Below are positions 6,807-15,058 of a stretch of 18,808 nt of DNA, one piece after another. The translations under genes and the position numbers were made by a program. Source of the DNA: BM524 sp041554435 (GTDB taxonomy: Bacteria; Bacteroidota; Bacteroidia; Bacteroidales; F082); contig JBFFLX010000063.1 in assembly GCA_041554435.1 (NCBI GenBank), positions 1 through 18,808 on the forward strand, read 5' to 3'. The notes beneath the pieces are model-generated. The model did not search any database, was not told the DNA's origin, and saw only the letters and a program-made list of their open reading frames with translations. Each line of letters starts with the position of its first letter. Position 1 is the first letter of the stretch.

Positions 6807-7790
6807 GTGGAAAGCATTATATTAATAGCCGTTGCAGCCTTAGGAGGAGTAGGATTTGTAGCTGCAGTTATTTTATTTATTGTAGCCAACAAATTTAAGG
6901 TATACGAAGATCCTGCAATCGACTTAGTTGAGGAAGCCCTTCCTGCAGCAAATTGTGGTGGTTGCGGATTTCCGGGTTGTAGGGCCTTTGCCGAGGCAAC
7001 AGTAAATTCAGCAAAAGACAATAAGAACATCGATGGTTTAAACTGCCCTGTTGGCGGTAATGATGTTATGCAGGAAGTTGGAAAAATTTTAGGTCTGGAA
7101 GTTGAAGCCTCGTCACCAATGATTGCCGTTGTGAGATGTAACGGAACACCAACCAATCATCCTGCAAAAGTTAAATTTGAAGGAGCTTCTAACTGTACAT
7201 TTGCTCACGCACTACATGGTGGAGAAGGTGGTTGTCAGTATTCCTGCCTTGGATTGGGAGAATGTGTTGATGCATGTGACTTCGACGCCATACATATGAA
7301 TCCCGAAACCGGGTTGCCAGAAGTTAATAATAAATGTACAGCATGTAATGCTTGTGTTATTGCTTGTCCGAGAGATATTATCGAGCTCAGAAAAAAAGGA
7401 CCTAAAGACAGAAGAATATTTGTTAGTTGTGTTAATGCCGAGAAAGGTGCACCAGCCAAGAAAAACTGTCAAACAGCTTGTATTGGATGTTCAAAATGTG
7501 TTAAAGTATGTAAGTTCGACGCAATTACAATAACAAGTTTCCTTGCTTATATCAATTTCGACAATTGTACTTTGTGTAGAAAATGTGTTGAAGAATGTCC
7601 TACCAATGCAATTTGGGAAGTTAACTTCAAACCTCGTAAACCTAAGGTCGACCGACCGGCATCCGTTGTTGAAAAAGGAGCCGAAAAAGTTGTCAGCAAA
7701 GAAAAGCCCATTCCTTTGGAAGTAACAGTTGACAAAGATCAGCCAAAGAAGGAAAATACAGAAAATAACAATAAAGAAAATAAAGAATAA
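6807..7790 (+). CDS. rnfB: Rnf complex subunit B, polyferredoxin electron-entry subunit
   Basis: RnfB takes electrons from ferredoxin and passes them into the Rnf ion-translocating ferredoxin:NAD+ oxidoreductase. The N-terminal membrane helix is about residues 3-27. The [4Fe-4S] domain follows, with C50, C53, C58 and C80 (CGGCGFPGC). Ferredoxin-type cysteine sets then follow: C143/C147/C153/C157, C177/C180/C183/C187 (CTACNACVIACP), C225/C228/C231/C235 (CIGCSKCVKVC) and C254/C257/C260/C264 (CTLCRKCVEECP). At 327 residues it is at the long end, because of a charged, probably disordered Lys/Glu/Asn-rich tail after about residue 275. The start is GTG at 6807, which gives the expected membrane-helix N-terminus (MESIILIAV). 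It is the first gene of rnfBCDGEA, and rnfC follows after 10 bp. Confidence 0.95.
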   Translation: MESIILIAVAALGGVGFVAAVILFIVANKFKVYEDPAIDLVEEALPAANCGGCGFPGCRAFAEATVNSAKDNKNIDGLNCPVGGNDVMQEVGKILGLEVEASSPMIAVVRCNGTPTNHPAKVKFEGASNCTFAHALHGGEGGCQYSCLGLGECVDACDFDAIHMNPETGLPEVNNKCTACNACVIACPRDIIELRKKGPKDRRIFVSCVNAEKGAPAKKNCQTACIGCSKCVKVCKFDAITITSFLAYINFDNCTLCRKCVEECPTNAIWEVNFKPRKPKVDRPASVVEKGAEKVVSKEKPIPLEVTVDKDQPKKENTENNNKENKE

Positions 7791-7800
7791 TACCACTGAT

Positions 7801-9144
7801 ATGGGAATTTTAAAAACGTTTGCCTTGGGTGGTGTTCACCCCAAAGAGAACAAACTCTCAGCAAATGCCGCAATTGAAGTTTTGGATCCTCCCAAACAGG
7901 CTTTCATTCCACTTGGACAAAATTTAGGAGCCCCTTCAAAACCTGTTGTAGCAAGAGGAGAAGAGGTTAAAACAGGTCAGCTTCTTGCCGAAGCTTCAGG
8001 TTTCATTTCTACTCCAATACATTCACCTGTTTCCGGAAAAGTATTCAAAATAGATAATATTTTAAATGCATCTGGATATAAGCAGTTGGGAATTATCATC
8101 AATGTTGAAGGTGACGAGTGGATGGAAGATATCGACCGCTCAGATGATCTTGTAACCAATATCGATTATTCCACTGAAGAAATCATTGAGAAGATAAAAA
8201 AGGCAGGTCTTGTGGGTATGGGAGGTGCAACTTTCCCCACATATGTAAAACTTATGCCGCCTCCGGGATCCAAAGCCGAGTATTTGATAATAAATGGCGT
8301 TGAGTGCGAACCATATCTCACTTCCGACCATAGAATGATGCTTGAAAAAGGTAGAGAAATTGTTGTTGGAACACAACTTCTTATGAAGGCCTTAAAAGTT
8401 GACAAAGCCATCATCGGAATAGAAAATAATAAACCTGACGCCATAAGTCATTTAACAGAATTAGTTAAAAATGCAGCAGGCATCAGTGTACAGGCACTAA
8501 AAGTACAATACCCTCAAGGTGGTGAAAAACAGTTAATTAAAGCAACCGTTAACAGAGAAGTTCCCTCAGGAAAACTTCCTATTTCGGTAGGATGTGTAGT
8601 TCAGAATGTTGGTACTGCCTTCGCTGTTTACGAAGCCGTTCAAAAAAATAAACCACTTTTCGAAAGAGTGGTTACAGTTACCGGTAAAGACGTTAAAAAG
8701 CCGTCCAACTTCCTGGTAAGAATCGGAACTCCTGTTCAGCAACTAATCGATGCGGCAGAAGGACTTCCTGAAAGCACAGCAAAAATTATTAATGGAGGAC
8801 CTATGATGGGTAAAGCCATTTCCTCAACTGAAGTACCAATAGTAAAAGGTTCATCAGGTATTTTAATAATGAAAGAGGAAGAAGCACATCGTAAGCAGGA
8901 AAGTGCCTGTATAAGATGCTCAAAGTGTACTTATGTATGCCCTATGGGCCTTGAACCATTCCTGTTGTCAAGAGTTTCACGGGTTGGCAAATTTGATATA
9001 GCCGAAAAAGAAATGATCATGGATTGTATAGAGTGTGGATCATGCCAGTATACTTGTCCTGCAAATATTCCTTTACTCGACTATTTACGACTTGGGAAAA
9101 ATAAAACCGGAGCAATTATCAGAAGCAGAGGAAAGACTGCATAA
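7801..9144 (+). CDS. rnfC: Rnf complex subunit C, NADH/FMN-binding subunit
   Basis: RnfC is the peripheral subunit where NAD(H) is oxidised or reduced; it resembles the 51-kDa subunit of complex I. With ATG at 7801 it has 447 residues and starts MGILKTFALGGVHP, the expected N-terminus; an upstream in-frame TTG inside rnfB is rejected. An N-terminal barrel-sandwich domain (GEEVKTGQLLAEASGFIS...HSPVSGKV) is followed by the nucleotide/FMN region GLVGMGGATFPT (136-147) and INGVECEPYL. The SLBB-like middle region includes PQGGEKQL. Two [4Fe-4S] motifs follow at C370/C373/C376/C380 and C409/C412/C415/C419. It lies 10 bp after rnfB; a 61-bp AT-rich gap precedes rnfD. Confidence 0.96.
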   Translation: MGILKTFALGGVHPKENKLSANAAIEVLDPPKQAFIPLGQNLGAPSKPVVARGEEVKTGQLLAEASGFISTPIHSPVSGKVFKIDNILNASGYKQLGIIINVEGDEWMEDIDRSDDLVTNIDYSTEEIIEKIKKAGLVGMGGATFPTYVKLMPPPGSKAEYLIINGVECEPYLTSDHRMMLEKGREIVVGTQLLMKALKVDKAIIGIENNKPDAISHLTELVKNAAGISVQALKVQYPQGGEKQLIKATVNREVPSGKLPISVGCVVQNVGTAFAVYEAVQKNKPLFERVVTVTGKDVKKPSNFLVRIGTPVQQLIDAAEGLPESTAKIINGGPMMGKAISSTEVPIVKGSSGILIMKEEEAHRKQESACIRCSKCTYVCPMGLEPFLLSRVSRVGKFDIAEKEMIMDCIECGSCQYTCPANIPLLDYLRLGKNKTGAIIRSRGKTA

Positions 9145-9205
9145 TACAATATTGAAAAGATTTAATATCAGCATTTAAGCGAATTAATAATAAATAAAAT
9201 AGTAA

Positions 9206-10213
9206 ATGTATAAGTTTACGATTTCAGGCTCACCTCACGTTAAAAGTGACGAGTCAACCAAAAAGATAATGTACGGAGTTGTATATGCTATGATTCCGGC
9301 CATGCTTGTTTCTATATACTTTTTTGGATTTCAGGCAATTAGGGTTTTGATTCTCGCAAGTATTGCATGTATATTTTTCGAATGGATAATTCAGAAATAT
9401 CTCATTAAAGGCCCTTCAACCATCAATGATGGCTCTGCTTTGGTTACAGGAATTTTACTTGCCTTCAACGTACCATCAAATTTACCATCATGGATGATAA
9501 TTATTGGTGCCTTGGTTGCCATAGGAATGGCAAAACTTTCATTCGGAGGGCTGGGACGTAACATTTTCAATCCTGCTCTTGTTGCAAGGGTATTTCTTTT
9601 AATATCCTTTCCTGTACAAATGACATCATGGCCAAAGCCAACTGGATTTAGCAAGGGGCTAACAGATGTTATTACAGGACCTACACCACTTGGAATTGTA
9701 AAAGAAGGTTTGGGTGCAGGCAAAACCATGAGTGAACTAAAAGCTGAAACACCATCATACGTTCAGTATCTGCTTGGACAAACCGGCGGATCACTTGGAG
9801 AAGTTTCTGCTATCGCACTTATTCTTGGTGGTATTTACATGCTTTGGAAAAAGATAATAACCTGGCATATACCTGTTTCCATGCTGGGAACTGTTGTAAT
9901 TTTTACTGCAATATTTTGGGGTATTAACCCTGAGCATTATGCCGATCCGGCCTTCCATCTGTTAACAGGAGGTATGCTTTTGGGTGCAATATTTATGGCT
10001 ACTGATATGGTAAGTTCTCCCATGACTCATGGCGGACAAATTGTATATGGTTTCGGAATAGGATTATTAACAATTTTAATCAGACTTTGGGGCGCTTACC
10101 CTGAAGGAGTTTCCTTTGCTATTCTTATTATGAACGCAGTTGTACCATTAATAAATCAAGGATTTAAACCAAAGCGCTTTGGTATAAAACCTGGAATTGA
10201 AATAAAATCATAA
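9206..10213 (+). CDS. rnfD: Rnf complex subunit D, membrane flavoprotein
   Basis: RnfD is a polytopic membrane subunit homologous to NqrB and carries covalently bound FMN. At 335 residues its length is normal. About nine to ten hydrophobic segments are visible. Conserved family stretches include INDGSALVTGILLAFNVP (73-90), GGLGRNIFNPALVAR (114-128) and a C-terminal ATDMVSSPMTHGGQIVYG. The flavinylation site is probably T160 in DVITGPTPLG; the usual family form is (S/T)GATPL, so an Ala-to-Pro change precedes the acceptor Thr. The ATG at 9206 is supported by the typical MYKFTISGSPH start. rnfG follows after 18 bp. Confidence 0.95.
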   Translation: MYKFTISGSPHVKSDESTKKIMYGVVYAMIPAMLVSIYFFGFQAIRVLILASIACIFFEWIIQKYLIKGPSTINDGSALVTGILLAFNVPSNLPSWMIIIGALVAIGMAKLSFGGLGRNIFNPALVARVFLLISFPVQMTSWPKPTGFSKGLTDVITGPTPLGIVKEGLGAGKTMSELKAETPSYVQYLLGQTGGSLGEVSAIALILGGIYMLWKKIITWHIPVSMLGTVVIFTAIFWGINPEHYADPAFHLLTGGMLLGAIFMATDMVSSPMTHGGQIVYGFGIGLLTILIRLWGAYPEGVSFAILIMNAVVPLINQGFKPKRFGIKPGIEIKS

Positions 10214-10231
10214 ATCGAAATAAATACAATC

Positions 10232-10807
10232 ATGGCTAGTAAAAAAGAATCAAACTTTTTAAACATGGTATTAACCTTGTTCCTTGTTGCAGCAATTGCA
10301 GCACTGGCACTGGGAGGTGTTTATGTAGTTACTAAAGAGCCTATCGCTCTTGCAAAGAAGAAAAAACTCGAGGCTGCCATTAAAAAGGTATTGCCTGAAT
10401 TCGATACTATACAAACAAAAATGGTAAAAGCTGTTGACAGCGAAGACTCTCTTACCTTTTATATAGCTTCCAAAAATAATGAGCTTATCGGAACGGCAAT
10501 AAAGTCTTTTACAATGAAGGGTTTTAGTGGCGAAATTGAAATTATGGTTGGAATTCTAGATAATGGAACCATAAATAACACTGCCGTATTATCTCATAAA
10601 GAAACGCCGGGATTAGGTGATAAGATGGACATAAAAAAGTCGAATTTTCCTAAACAGTTTATGGGTTTAAACCCTGATGGTAAAGTATTAAAAGTTACAA
10701 AGGATGGTGGAAAAATAGATGCTATAACAGCAGCAACTATCAGTTCGCGTGCATTTTGCGATGCTGTTAACAGAGCATATGAAACTTTTGAAGCAAATAA
10801 GAAATAA
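10232..10807 (+). CDS. rnfG: Rnf complex subunit G, FMN-binding periplasmic-facing subunit
   Basis: RnfG is anchored by one N-terminal helix (about 11-33) and holds covalent FMN in a soluble domain outside the membrane, like NqrC. At 191 residues it is a normal size. The conserved SHKETPGLGDKM motif is at 121-132. The flavinylation motif near the C-terminus reads DAITAATISS (163-172), with acceptor T169. The canonical motif is SGAT, so Ala replaces Gly at 167. ApbE would be needed for FMN transfer and is not in this window. It is 18 bp after rnfD and 56 bp before rnfE; that gap contains only a weak, wobble-containing hairpin near 10824-10844. Confidence 0.95.
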   Translation: MASKKESNFLNMVLTLFLVAAIAALALGGVYVVTKEPIALAKKKKLEAAIKKVLPEFDTIQTKMVKAVDSEDSLTFYIASKNNELIGTAIKSFTMKGFSGEIEIMVGILDNGTINNTAVLSHKETPGLGDKMDIKKSNFPKQFMGLNPDGKVLKVTKDGGKIDAITAATISSRAFCDAVNRAYETFEANKK

Positions 10808-10863
10808 TTAGACATTAATATTTTTGCTGTCAATTTTTCGATGGCATAGAAAAAAATAAAAAT

Positions 10864-11445
10864 ATGAACCAGTTACAGAATTTTACAAAGGGTTTTATTA
10901 AAGAGAATCCTGTTTTTGTTCTACTGTTGGGCTTATGTCCAACACTTGGTGTAACTACCTCAGCCATAAATGGATTAGGCATGGGATTGGCAACAACCTT
11001 CGTTTTAGTAATGTCGAATTTGGTTGTTTCTCTCGTAAAAAGTCAAATTCCCGACAAGGTGAGAATACCGTCCTTTATAGTAATCATAGCATCATTTGTA
11101 ACAATAGTGGAATTGATGATGCAGGCTTTTACTCCTGCACTCTTTGAATCTTTGGGATTATTTATTCCTCTTATCGTTGTAAACTGTATTGTTTTAGGTA
11201 GAGCAGAAGCCTTTGCATCCAAAAACAATATAGGCTCTTCAATTATCGATGGTCTTGGTATGGGACTTGGATTTGCATTTGCTCTTACACTTCTTGGAGG
11301 AGTTCGAGAAATACTTGGTAGTGGTGCTCTGTTTGGGTTTAAATTTATTCCCGGCGACCTTATGTTAGTATTCGTATTGGCACCAGGAGCATTCATCGTT
11401 CTGGGTTATCTGATAGCATTAATAAATAAATTAAAAAAAGCCTAA
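10864..11445 (+). CDS. rnfE: Rnf complex subunit E, integral membrane subunit
   Basis: RnfE (NqrD-like) and RnfA form the paired membrane core of the complex, and in related structures share a [2Fe-2S] cluster inside the membrane. This 193-residue protein has about six hydrophobic segments. The family signatures are ENPVFVLLLGLCPTLGVTT near the N-terminus and VNCIVLGRAEAFA in the middle; the Cys in each (GLCP and NCIV) is the expected cluster ligand. GGVREILGSG near the C-terminus is also typical. It starts at ATG 10864 and is followed after 11 bp by rnfA. Confidence 0.95.
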   Translation: MNQLQNFTKGFIKENPVFVLLLGLCPTLGVTTSAINGLGMGLATTFVLVMSNLVVSLVKSQIPDKVRIPSFIVIIASFVTIVELMMQAFTPALFESLGLFIPLIVVNCIVLGRAEAFASKNNIGSSIIDGLGMGLGFAFALTLLGGVREILGSGALFGFKFIPGDLMLVFVLAPGAFIVLGYLIALINKLKKA

Positions 11446-11456
11446 ATTAAATAGAT

Positions 11457-12029
11457 ATGGAATATTTTGTAATAATTATAGGTTCAATATTTGTAAGCAA
11501 TATTGTATTAACCCAGTTCCTGGGAATATGTCCTTTTATTGGAGTTTCAGGTAAACTATCTACTTCAATAGGTATGGGTGGCGCAGTTCTCTTTGTAATG
11601 ACCATTGCAACCATGGTTACATGGGTAGCACAATATTATATTCTCAACCCTCTGGGATTAGGATTTATGCAAACAATTGTATTTATTCTGGTAATTGCTG
11701 CCCTGGTTCAGATGGTCGAGATTATCCTCAAAAAAATAAGCCCTTCTTTATTTCAGGCTTTGGGAGTTTTCTTACCTCTTATAACAACAAACTGTGCAGT
11801 TCTTGGTGTTGCTATCTTAACAATTCAAAAAGATTTTAACTTGCTCGAAGGAGTAGTTTATGCAGTATCCAATGCAATTGGTTTTACACTTGCCATTGTA
11901 CTATTTGCTGGTATCAGAGAGCATCTCGACAATATGGATGTCCCTAAAATGATGCGTGGTGTTCCTATAGCACTTGTGGTTGCAGGTATACTCGCTCTTG
12001 CATTTATGGGATTTACCGGTTTGGTGTAA
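11457..12029 (+). CDS. rnfA: Rnf complex subunit A, integral membrane subunit
   Basis: RnfA (NqrE-like) pairs with RnfE in the membrane. It has 190 residues and about six hydrophobic segments, with NIVLTQFLGICPFIGVSG at about 15-32 and TTNCAVLGVAI in the middle. These carry the two Cys expected to ligate the shared [2Fe-2S] cluster with RnfE. The FAGIREHLD motif near the C-terminus matches the family. It is the last gene of the rnfBCDGEA run; no strong terminator hairpin follows, and an independent promoter for the next gene lies in the 54-bp gap. Confidence 0.95.
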   Translation: MEYFVIIIGSIFVSNIVLTQFLGICPFIGVSGKLSTSIGMGGAVLFVMTIATMVTWVAQYYILNPLGLGFMQTIVFILVIAALVQMVEIILKKISPSLFQALGVFLPLITTNCAVLGVAILTIQKDFNLLEGVVYAVSNAIGFTLAIVLFAGIREHLDNMDVPKMMRGVPIALVVAGILALAFMGFTGLV

Positions 12030-12048
12030 TTTCCATTAAAACTTTTCC

Positions 12049-12078
12049 TTTGCCAAAGCAATGTTCTGATTATATTTG
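12049..12078 (+). promoter_or_regulatory. Bacteroidota-type promoter of ftsE (TTTG-N18-TATATTTG)
   Basis: TTTG at 12049-12052 and TATATTTG at 12071-12078, separated by 18 bases, match the Bacteroidota -33/-7 pair. The -7 element ends only five bases before the ftsE ATG, so the predicted transcript is nearly leaderless. This is the best two-part promoter in the window. Confidence 0.6.
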
Positions 12079-12083
12079 CAGGT

Positions 12084-12749
12084 ATGGAAGAAAATTCAAT
12101 TATTAGTCTCCGCAATTTATCGGTTTATCAAAAAAACAAACTTGTGCTTACAGATGTAAATCTGGAAGTGTATTCAGGAGAATTCGTTTACTTAATAGGT
12201 AAAACAGGAAGTGGAAAATCAAGTTTACTACAGATAATTTATGCCGACTTGCCCATTGAAGACGGAGATGCCACTGTTTGTAATTACAATTTGAAATCTA
12301 TTAGCAGATCGGAAATACCCTTCCTCAGGAGAAAACTTGGAATTGTCTTTCAGGATTTTCAGCTTCTCGATGACAGAACAGTTGGAGAAAACCTGGATTT
12401 CGTGCTTCGTGCCACAGGTAATAACGACAAACAAATTAATGAAAATCGTATTCTTCAGGTTTTAGAAAGAGTGGAATTAATTTCCAAATTAAAATCTATG
12501 CCCCATCAACTTTCAGGCGGCGAACAACAACGAATTGCAATTGCCCGTGCATTATTAAACGACCCCGAAGTAATACTAGCCGATGAGCCAACCGGTAACC
12601 TTGATCCGGAAACTTCCAATGGAATTATGAAACTTTTGCTGGAAATTAGCAAATCGGGGAAAAGTGTAATTATGGCAACGCATAACTATAGTCTTATCAA
12701 TAAGTTTCCTGGAAAAGTTGTTAAATGTGAGGAAGGTACTCTGATTTAG
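12084..12749 (+). CDS. ftsE: FtsE-type cell-division ABC transporter ATPase
   Basis: A 221-residue ABC ATPase of the FtsE type, which with FtsX controls septal peptidoglycan hydrolases at the inner membrane. Walker A GKTGSGKS is at 39-46, the Q-loop Gln at 90 (FQDFQLL), signature LSGGEQQR at 143-150, Walker B VILADEPT at 163-170 and the switch His at 200 (ATHN). The spacing and the FQDFQLLDDRTVGENL segment fit FtsE better than LolD or MacB, although those are the alternatives. ftsX is not adjacent. The ATG at 12084 is only five bases after the -7 element. The TAG stop overlaps the stop of the convergent glycosyltransferase gene by four bases (12746-12749). Confidence 0.87.
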   Translation: MEENSIISLRNLSVYQKNKLVLTDVNLEVYSGEFVYLIGKTGSGKSSLLQIIYADLPIEDGDATVCNYNLKSISRSEIPFLRRKLGIVFQDFQLLDDRTVGENLDFVLRATGNNDKQINENRILQVLERVELISKLKSMPHQLSGGEQQRIAIARALLNDPEVILADEPTGNLDPETSNGIMKLLLEISKSGKSVIMATHNYSLINKFPGKVVKCEEGTLI

Positions 12750-13864
12750 CAAACCAAATCAATAAGTTTTTTTGTATTATTTCCGTTATTATAAAGAGTT
12801 GTGAGAATCAACTTCCTTTTTTCAATTTCCTTTCGGGTGAAATCTTTCTTAAACAAGGTATTTATCTTTCGCTTAAGCCCGCCATTATCATTGGCAATAA
12901 TGCATAATTTGTCGAGATTTGTTCCACTCAGCATTTTATCGTTTACGAGACAAAATCTTCCATTATATAAAGTATTTAATAACTTTAACTTCAACCCCGT
13001 TGCCTGAGCGGTTATGCTAATATTTATATGTGCATTCTCTATCAAAGTTTGTAATTCCGCATCACTGGGGTTGGAAATTAACTCAATATTTTCCATCCCG
13101 GCAACGGCTTTTATTATTTGTCTTGAAGGATTTAATCCTGCAATTTTAAATTTATATTTTGAACTATCAAATACATTGTTAACCAAATACTTAACGGCAT
13201 TTATGTTTTCCGCTACCGATAAATTTCCGTGATATAAAACATATTCGCCCCTACCCTCTTTTATGGATATTTCTTTGAAAGGATGAAAGGCAGGAATAAA
13301 TACAACATTATCATATTCCGAAGCAAAATACTTCTTATCGTTTTCGGAAATTGCAATCAGATTATCGGCTTTTTCAAGAGTGACTTCGTAGCGCTTTAGT
13401 TTCGCCGATTCATTATAATAATAGTATTTTTTGAATATATCAGATTCGGCTTTAGCCAGATGATGATAGTATTCATGTTCGATATTATGTGTTCTAACAA
13501 CTTTTTTCCTGCTGGCAAGTCTCTCATCTTCGAGCAATGCAGATGTATGAAGGCCTTCCATTAATATCGGATAGTCATCCTTGCATAAATTTTCTATTAA
13601 CTCTTCCGAAACTCTTGAACTAACAATATATGGAACGCTCTTAAAAAGGTTTTTCCGTGATACATCACGTTTGTAATAATTTACCTTATAAAAAATTTTG
13701 TCGAGTTCAGGATTGCGCTTTCTGTTGTATTCAAAACAATGAAGATGCACTTTTATACCATGTTCCGTCAACGATTTTGCCTTAAAAAACACATCAATTA
13801 CTCCTCCGTAGTTAGCAGGAAACGGAATATCAAATGAAATTATATGTAAATGTTGTTCAGGCAT
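12746..13864 (-). CDS. GT-B fold glycosyltransferase (GT4-like), second gene of pair
   Basis: A 372-residue cytoplasmic glycosyltransferase-like protein. The N-terminal Rossmann half opens with HIISFDIPFPANYGGVIDV (6-24), whose glycine-containing loop is typical of GT4 enzymes. The inter-domain region carries VVRTHNIEHEYY (122-133) and NLIAISENDKKYF. The second half has YVLYHGNLSVAENINAV and an acceptor/donor region of the form TGLKLKLLNTLYNGRFCL, which resembles GT4 enzymes, although the classical E-x7-E is not clear. The donor and acceptor sugars cannot be deduced. The ATG lies inside the end of the preceding glycosyltransferase gene (8-bp overlap, ATGCCTGA), so the two are probably translationally coupled. 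Its TAA overlaps the ftsE stop. Confidence 0.82.
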   Translation of the reverse strand: MPEQHLHIISFDIPFPANYGGVIDVFFKAKSLTEHGIKVHLHCFEYNRKRNPELDKIFYKVNYYKRDVSRKNLFKSVPYIVSSRVSEELIENLCKDDYPILMEGLHTSALLEDERLASRKKVVRTHNIEHEYYHHLAKAESDIFKKYYYYNESAKLKRYEVTLEKADNLIAISENDKKYFASEYDNVVFIPAFHPFKEISIKEGRGEYVLYHGNLSVAENINAVKYLVNNVFDSSKYKFKIAGLNPSRQIIKAVAGMENIELISNPSDAELQTLIENAHINISITAQATGLKLKLLNTLYNGRFCLVNDKMLSGTNLDKLCIIANDNGGLKRKINTLFKKDFTRKEIEKRKLILTTLYNNGNNTKKLIDLVC

Positions 13865-14975
13865 ATTTCTTATATATTTCCCTTAAAACTTTTTCTTCAT
13901 TTTGCCAACTTAAATTACGGGCGGCAAAATTAATATTTTTTTTCCATTTTTCTAACAAGTCCTCATTAGCAAGCACTTCTTCAATCTTTTTTGCTATTTC
14001 TTTGGGATTATGATCAGGAATAAAATCACCAATTTCATACTCATCAATAATCTTTCTTATCTCGGGCAAATCGGATGAAATTACCGGTACTCCGGCATGT
14101 ATATAGTCGAATAATTTATTAGGTAAACTAAAGCGGTAATTTAAGTTGGTATTCTTGTCCAGGGTTAAACCCAAATCGGCAACCGCAGTATATTGAATTA
14201 ACTTATCATAGGGCTGCTTTGGCAGGAAAATCACTTTGCCATTAATGCCTTCTTCTTTAGCCATTTTTTTTAAAGTATCAATTACATCTCCACCCCCAAC
14301 TATTAATAATATTACTCCGGATAGATATCTCATGGCTTCTACCATTTCTTCCGAACCACGGTGTATGTTTATACCTGAGCCTTGAAGTATTAATATCTTC
14401 TTATGGTCAGCAAGGCCCAGTTCACTTCTTGTGGCAGTAATTTTCAGGTCCCTTTTTATGGGGATATTACGTACTACTTTTGGACGAAGACCATAATCTT
14501 TTTCAAATAAATCAGCTATGGAATCATTTACAGTAAACACATCTTCCAAATTAGGAAATATACGGGATTCAATGCTTTTCCAAACTCTCTGTATTCGTGG
14601 TCTGCTAACAAGTTCCGGAACTTCAGTAAAGTATTCGTGGCTATCGTAAACTATTGGCTTACCCTTTAATTTATGTATTAAATAGTTAGGCAAAAGGGTA
14701 TCTAAATCATTGGAAACCAGCAAATCGGCTTTAGCCAGAAGAAGGTATAAAAATAAGCGGATATTATATTCTGCATAAAAGAAGGCTCCTTTGCGAAAAA
14801 TCAAATGCATTCGGTGTGAATTATAGGGCCTTTTATCCATGGGCATACTGCCGGGTAAAAATCTACCAACAAGCATCACCTCAAAACCCATATCAGTAAG
14901 GCTAAGGCATACCTTATGCACTCTTTGGTCAGTAACCAAGTCATTTATGACCGAAACTATAACCCTTTTTCCCAA
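13857..14975 (-). CDS. Glycosyltransferase family 4-type protein, first gene of pair
   Basis: A 372-residue GT-B enzyme, probably adding a sugar to an envelope glycan or exopolysaccharide. Visible features are SVINDLVTDQRVHKVCLSL (8-26), VYDSHEYFTEVPEL (109-122), a glycine-rich GSGINIHRGSEE (199-210), LIVGGGD (224-230), and the GT4 C-terminal signature LPNKLFDYIHAGVPVISSDL (284-303) with acidic residues after it. The start is TTG at 14975. No in-frame ATG gives the conserved N-terminus, and the codons immediately upstream are unlike the family. It is transcribed divergently from murB across 83 bp; I see no clear minus-strand TAnnTTTG there. The pair is not a duplication: the two proteins share little beyond the fold. 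Confidence 0.88.
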   Translation of the reverse strand: MGKRVIVSVINDLVTDQRVHKVCLSLTDMGFEVMLVGRFLPGSMPMDKRPYNSHRMHLIFRKGAFFYAEYNIRLFLYLLLAKADLLVSNDLDTLLPNYLIHKLKGKPIVYDSHEYFTEVPELVSRPRIQRVWKSIESRIFPNLEDVFTVNDSIADLFEKDYGLRPKVVRNIPIKRDLKITATRSELGLADHKKILILQGSGINIHRGSEEMVEAMRYLSGVILLIVGGGDVIDTLKKMAKEEGINGKVIFLPKQPYDKLIQYTAVADLGLTLDKNTNLNYRFSLPNKLFDYIHAGVPVISSDLPEIRKIIDEYEIGDFIPDHNPKEIAKKIEEVLANEDLLEKWKKNINFAARNLSWQNEEKVLREIYKKYA

Positions 14976-15045
14976 TTGTTGATTTAAGTAAATTTCTTTC
15001 TGTTTATTATAACTGTAATTTTCCCGATTTATTGCTTTAATTTCA

Positions 15046-15053
15046 TACTTTTG
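15046..15053 (+). promoter_or_regulatory. Putative -7 element (TACTTTTG) for murB
   Basis: Matches TAnnTTTG and ends five bases before the murB ATG at 15059, the same distance as at ftsE. A -33 TTTG at standard spacing is not obvious. Confidence 0.45.
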
Positions 15054-15058
15054 ACCAT

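Noticed and set aside
7212..7796. Several minus-strand open frames opposite rnfB
   Set aside because: They mirror the conserved cysteine-rich coding frame and show no protein-family features.
7729..7800. N-terminal extension of rnfC starting inside rnfB
   Set aside because: The extra 24 residues are a shadow of the rnfB tail; family members start at MGILKTF-like sequence, matching ATG 7801.
10824..10844. Hairpin between rnfG and rnfE as a processing site
   Set aside because: The six-pair stem relies on two wobble pairs and an 8-base loop; too weak to call.
12746..14975. Tandem duplication of two glycosyltransferases, both 372 residues
   Set aside because: The equal length is coincidence; their motifs differ and no extended similarity is visible.
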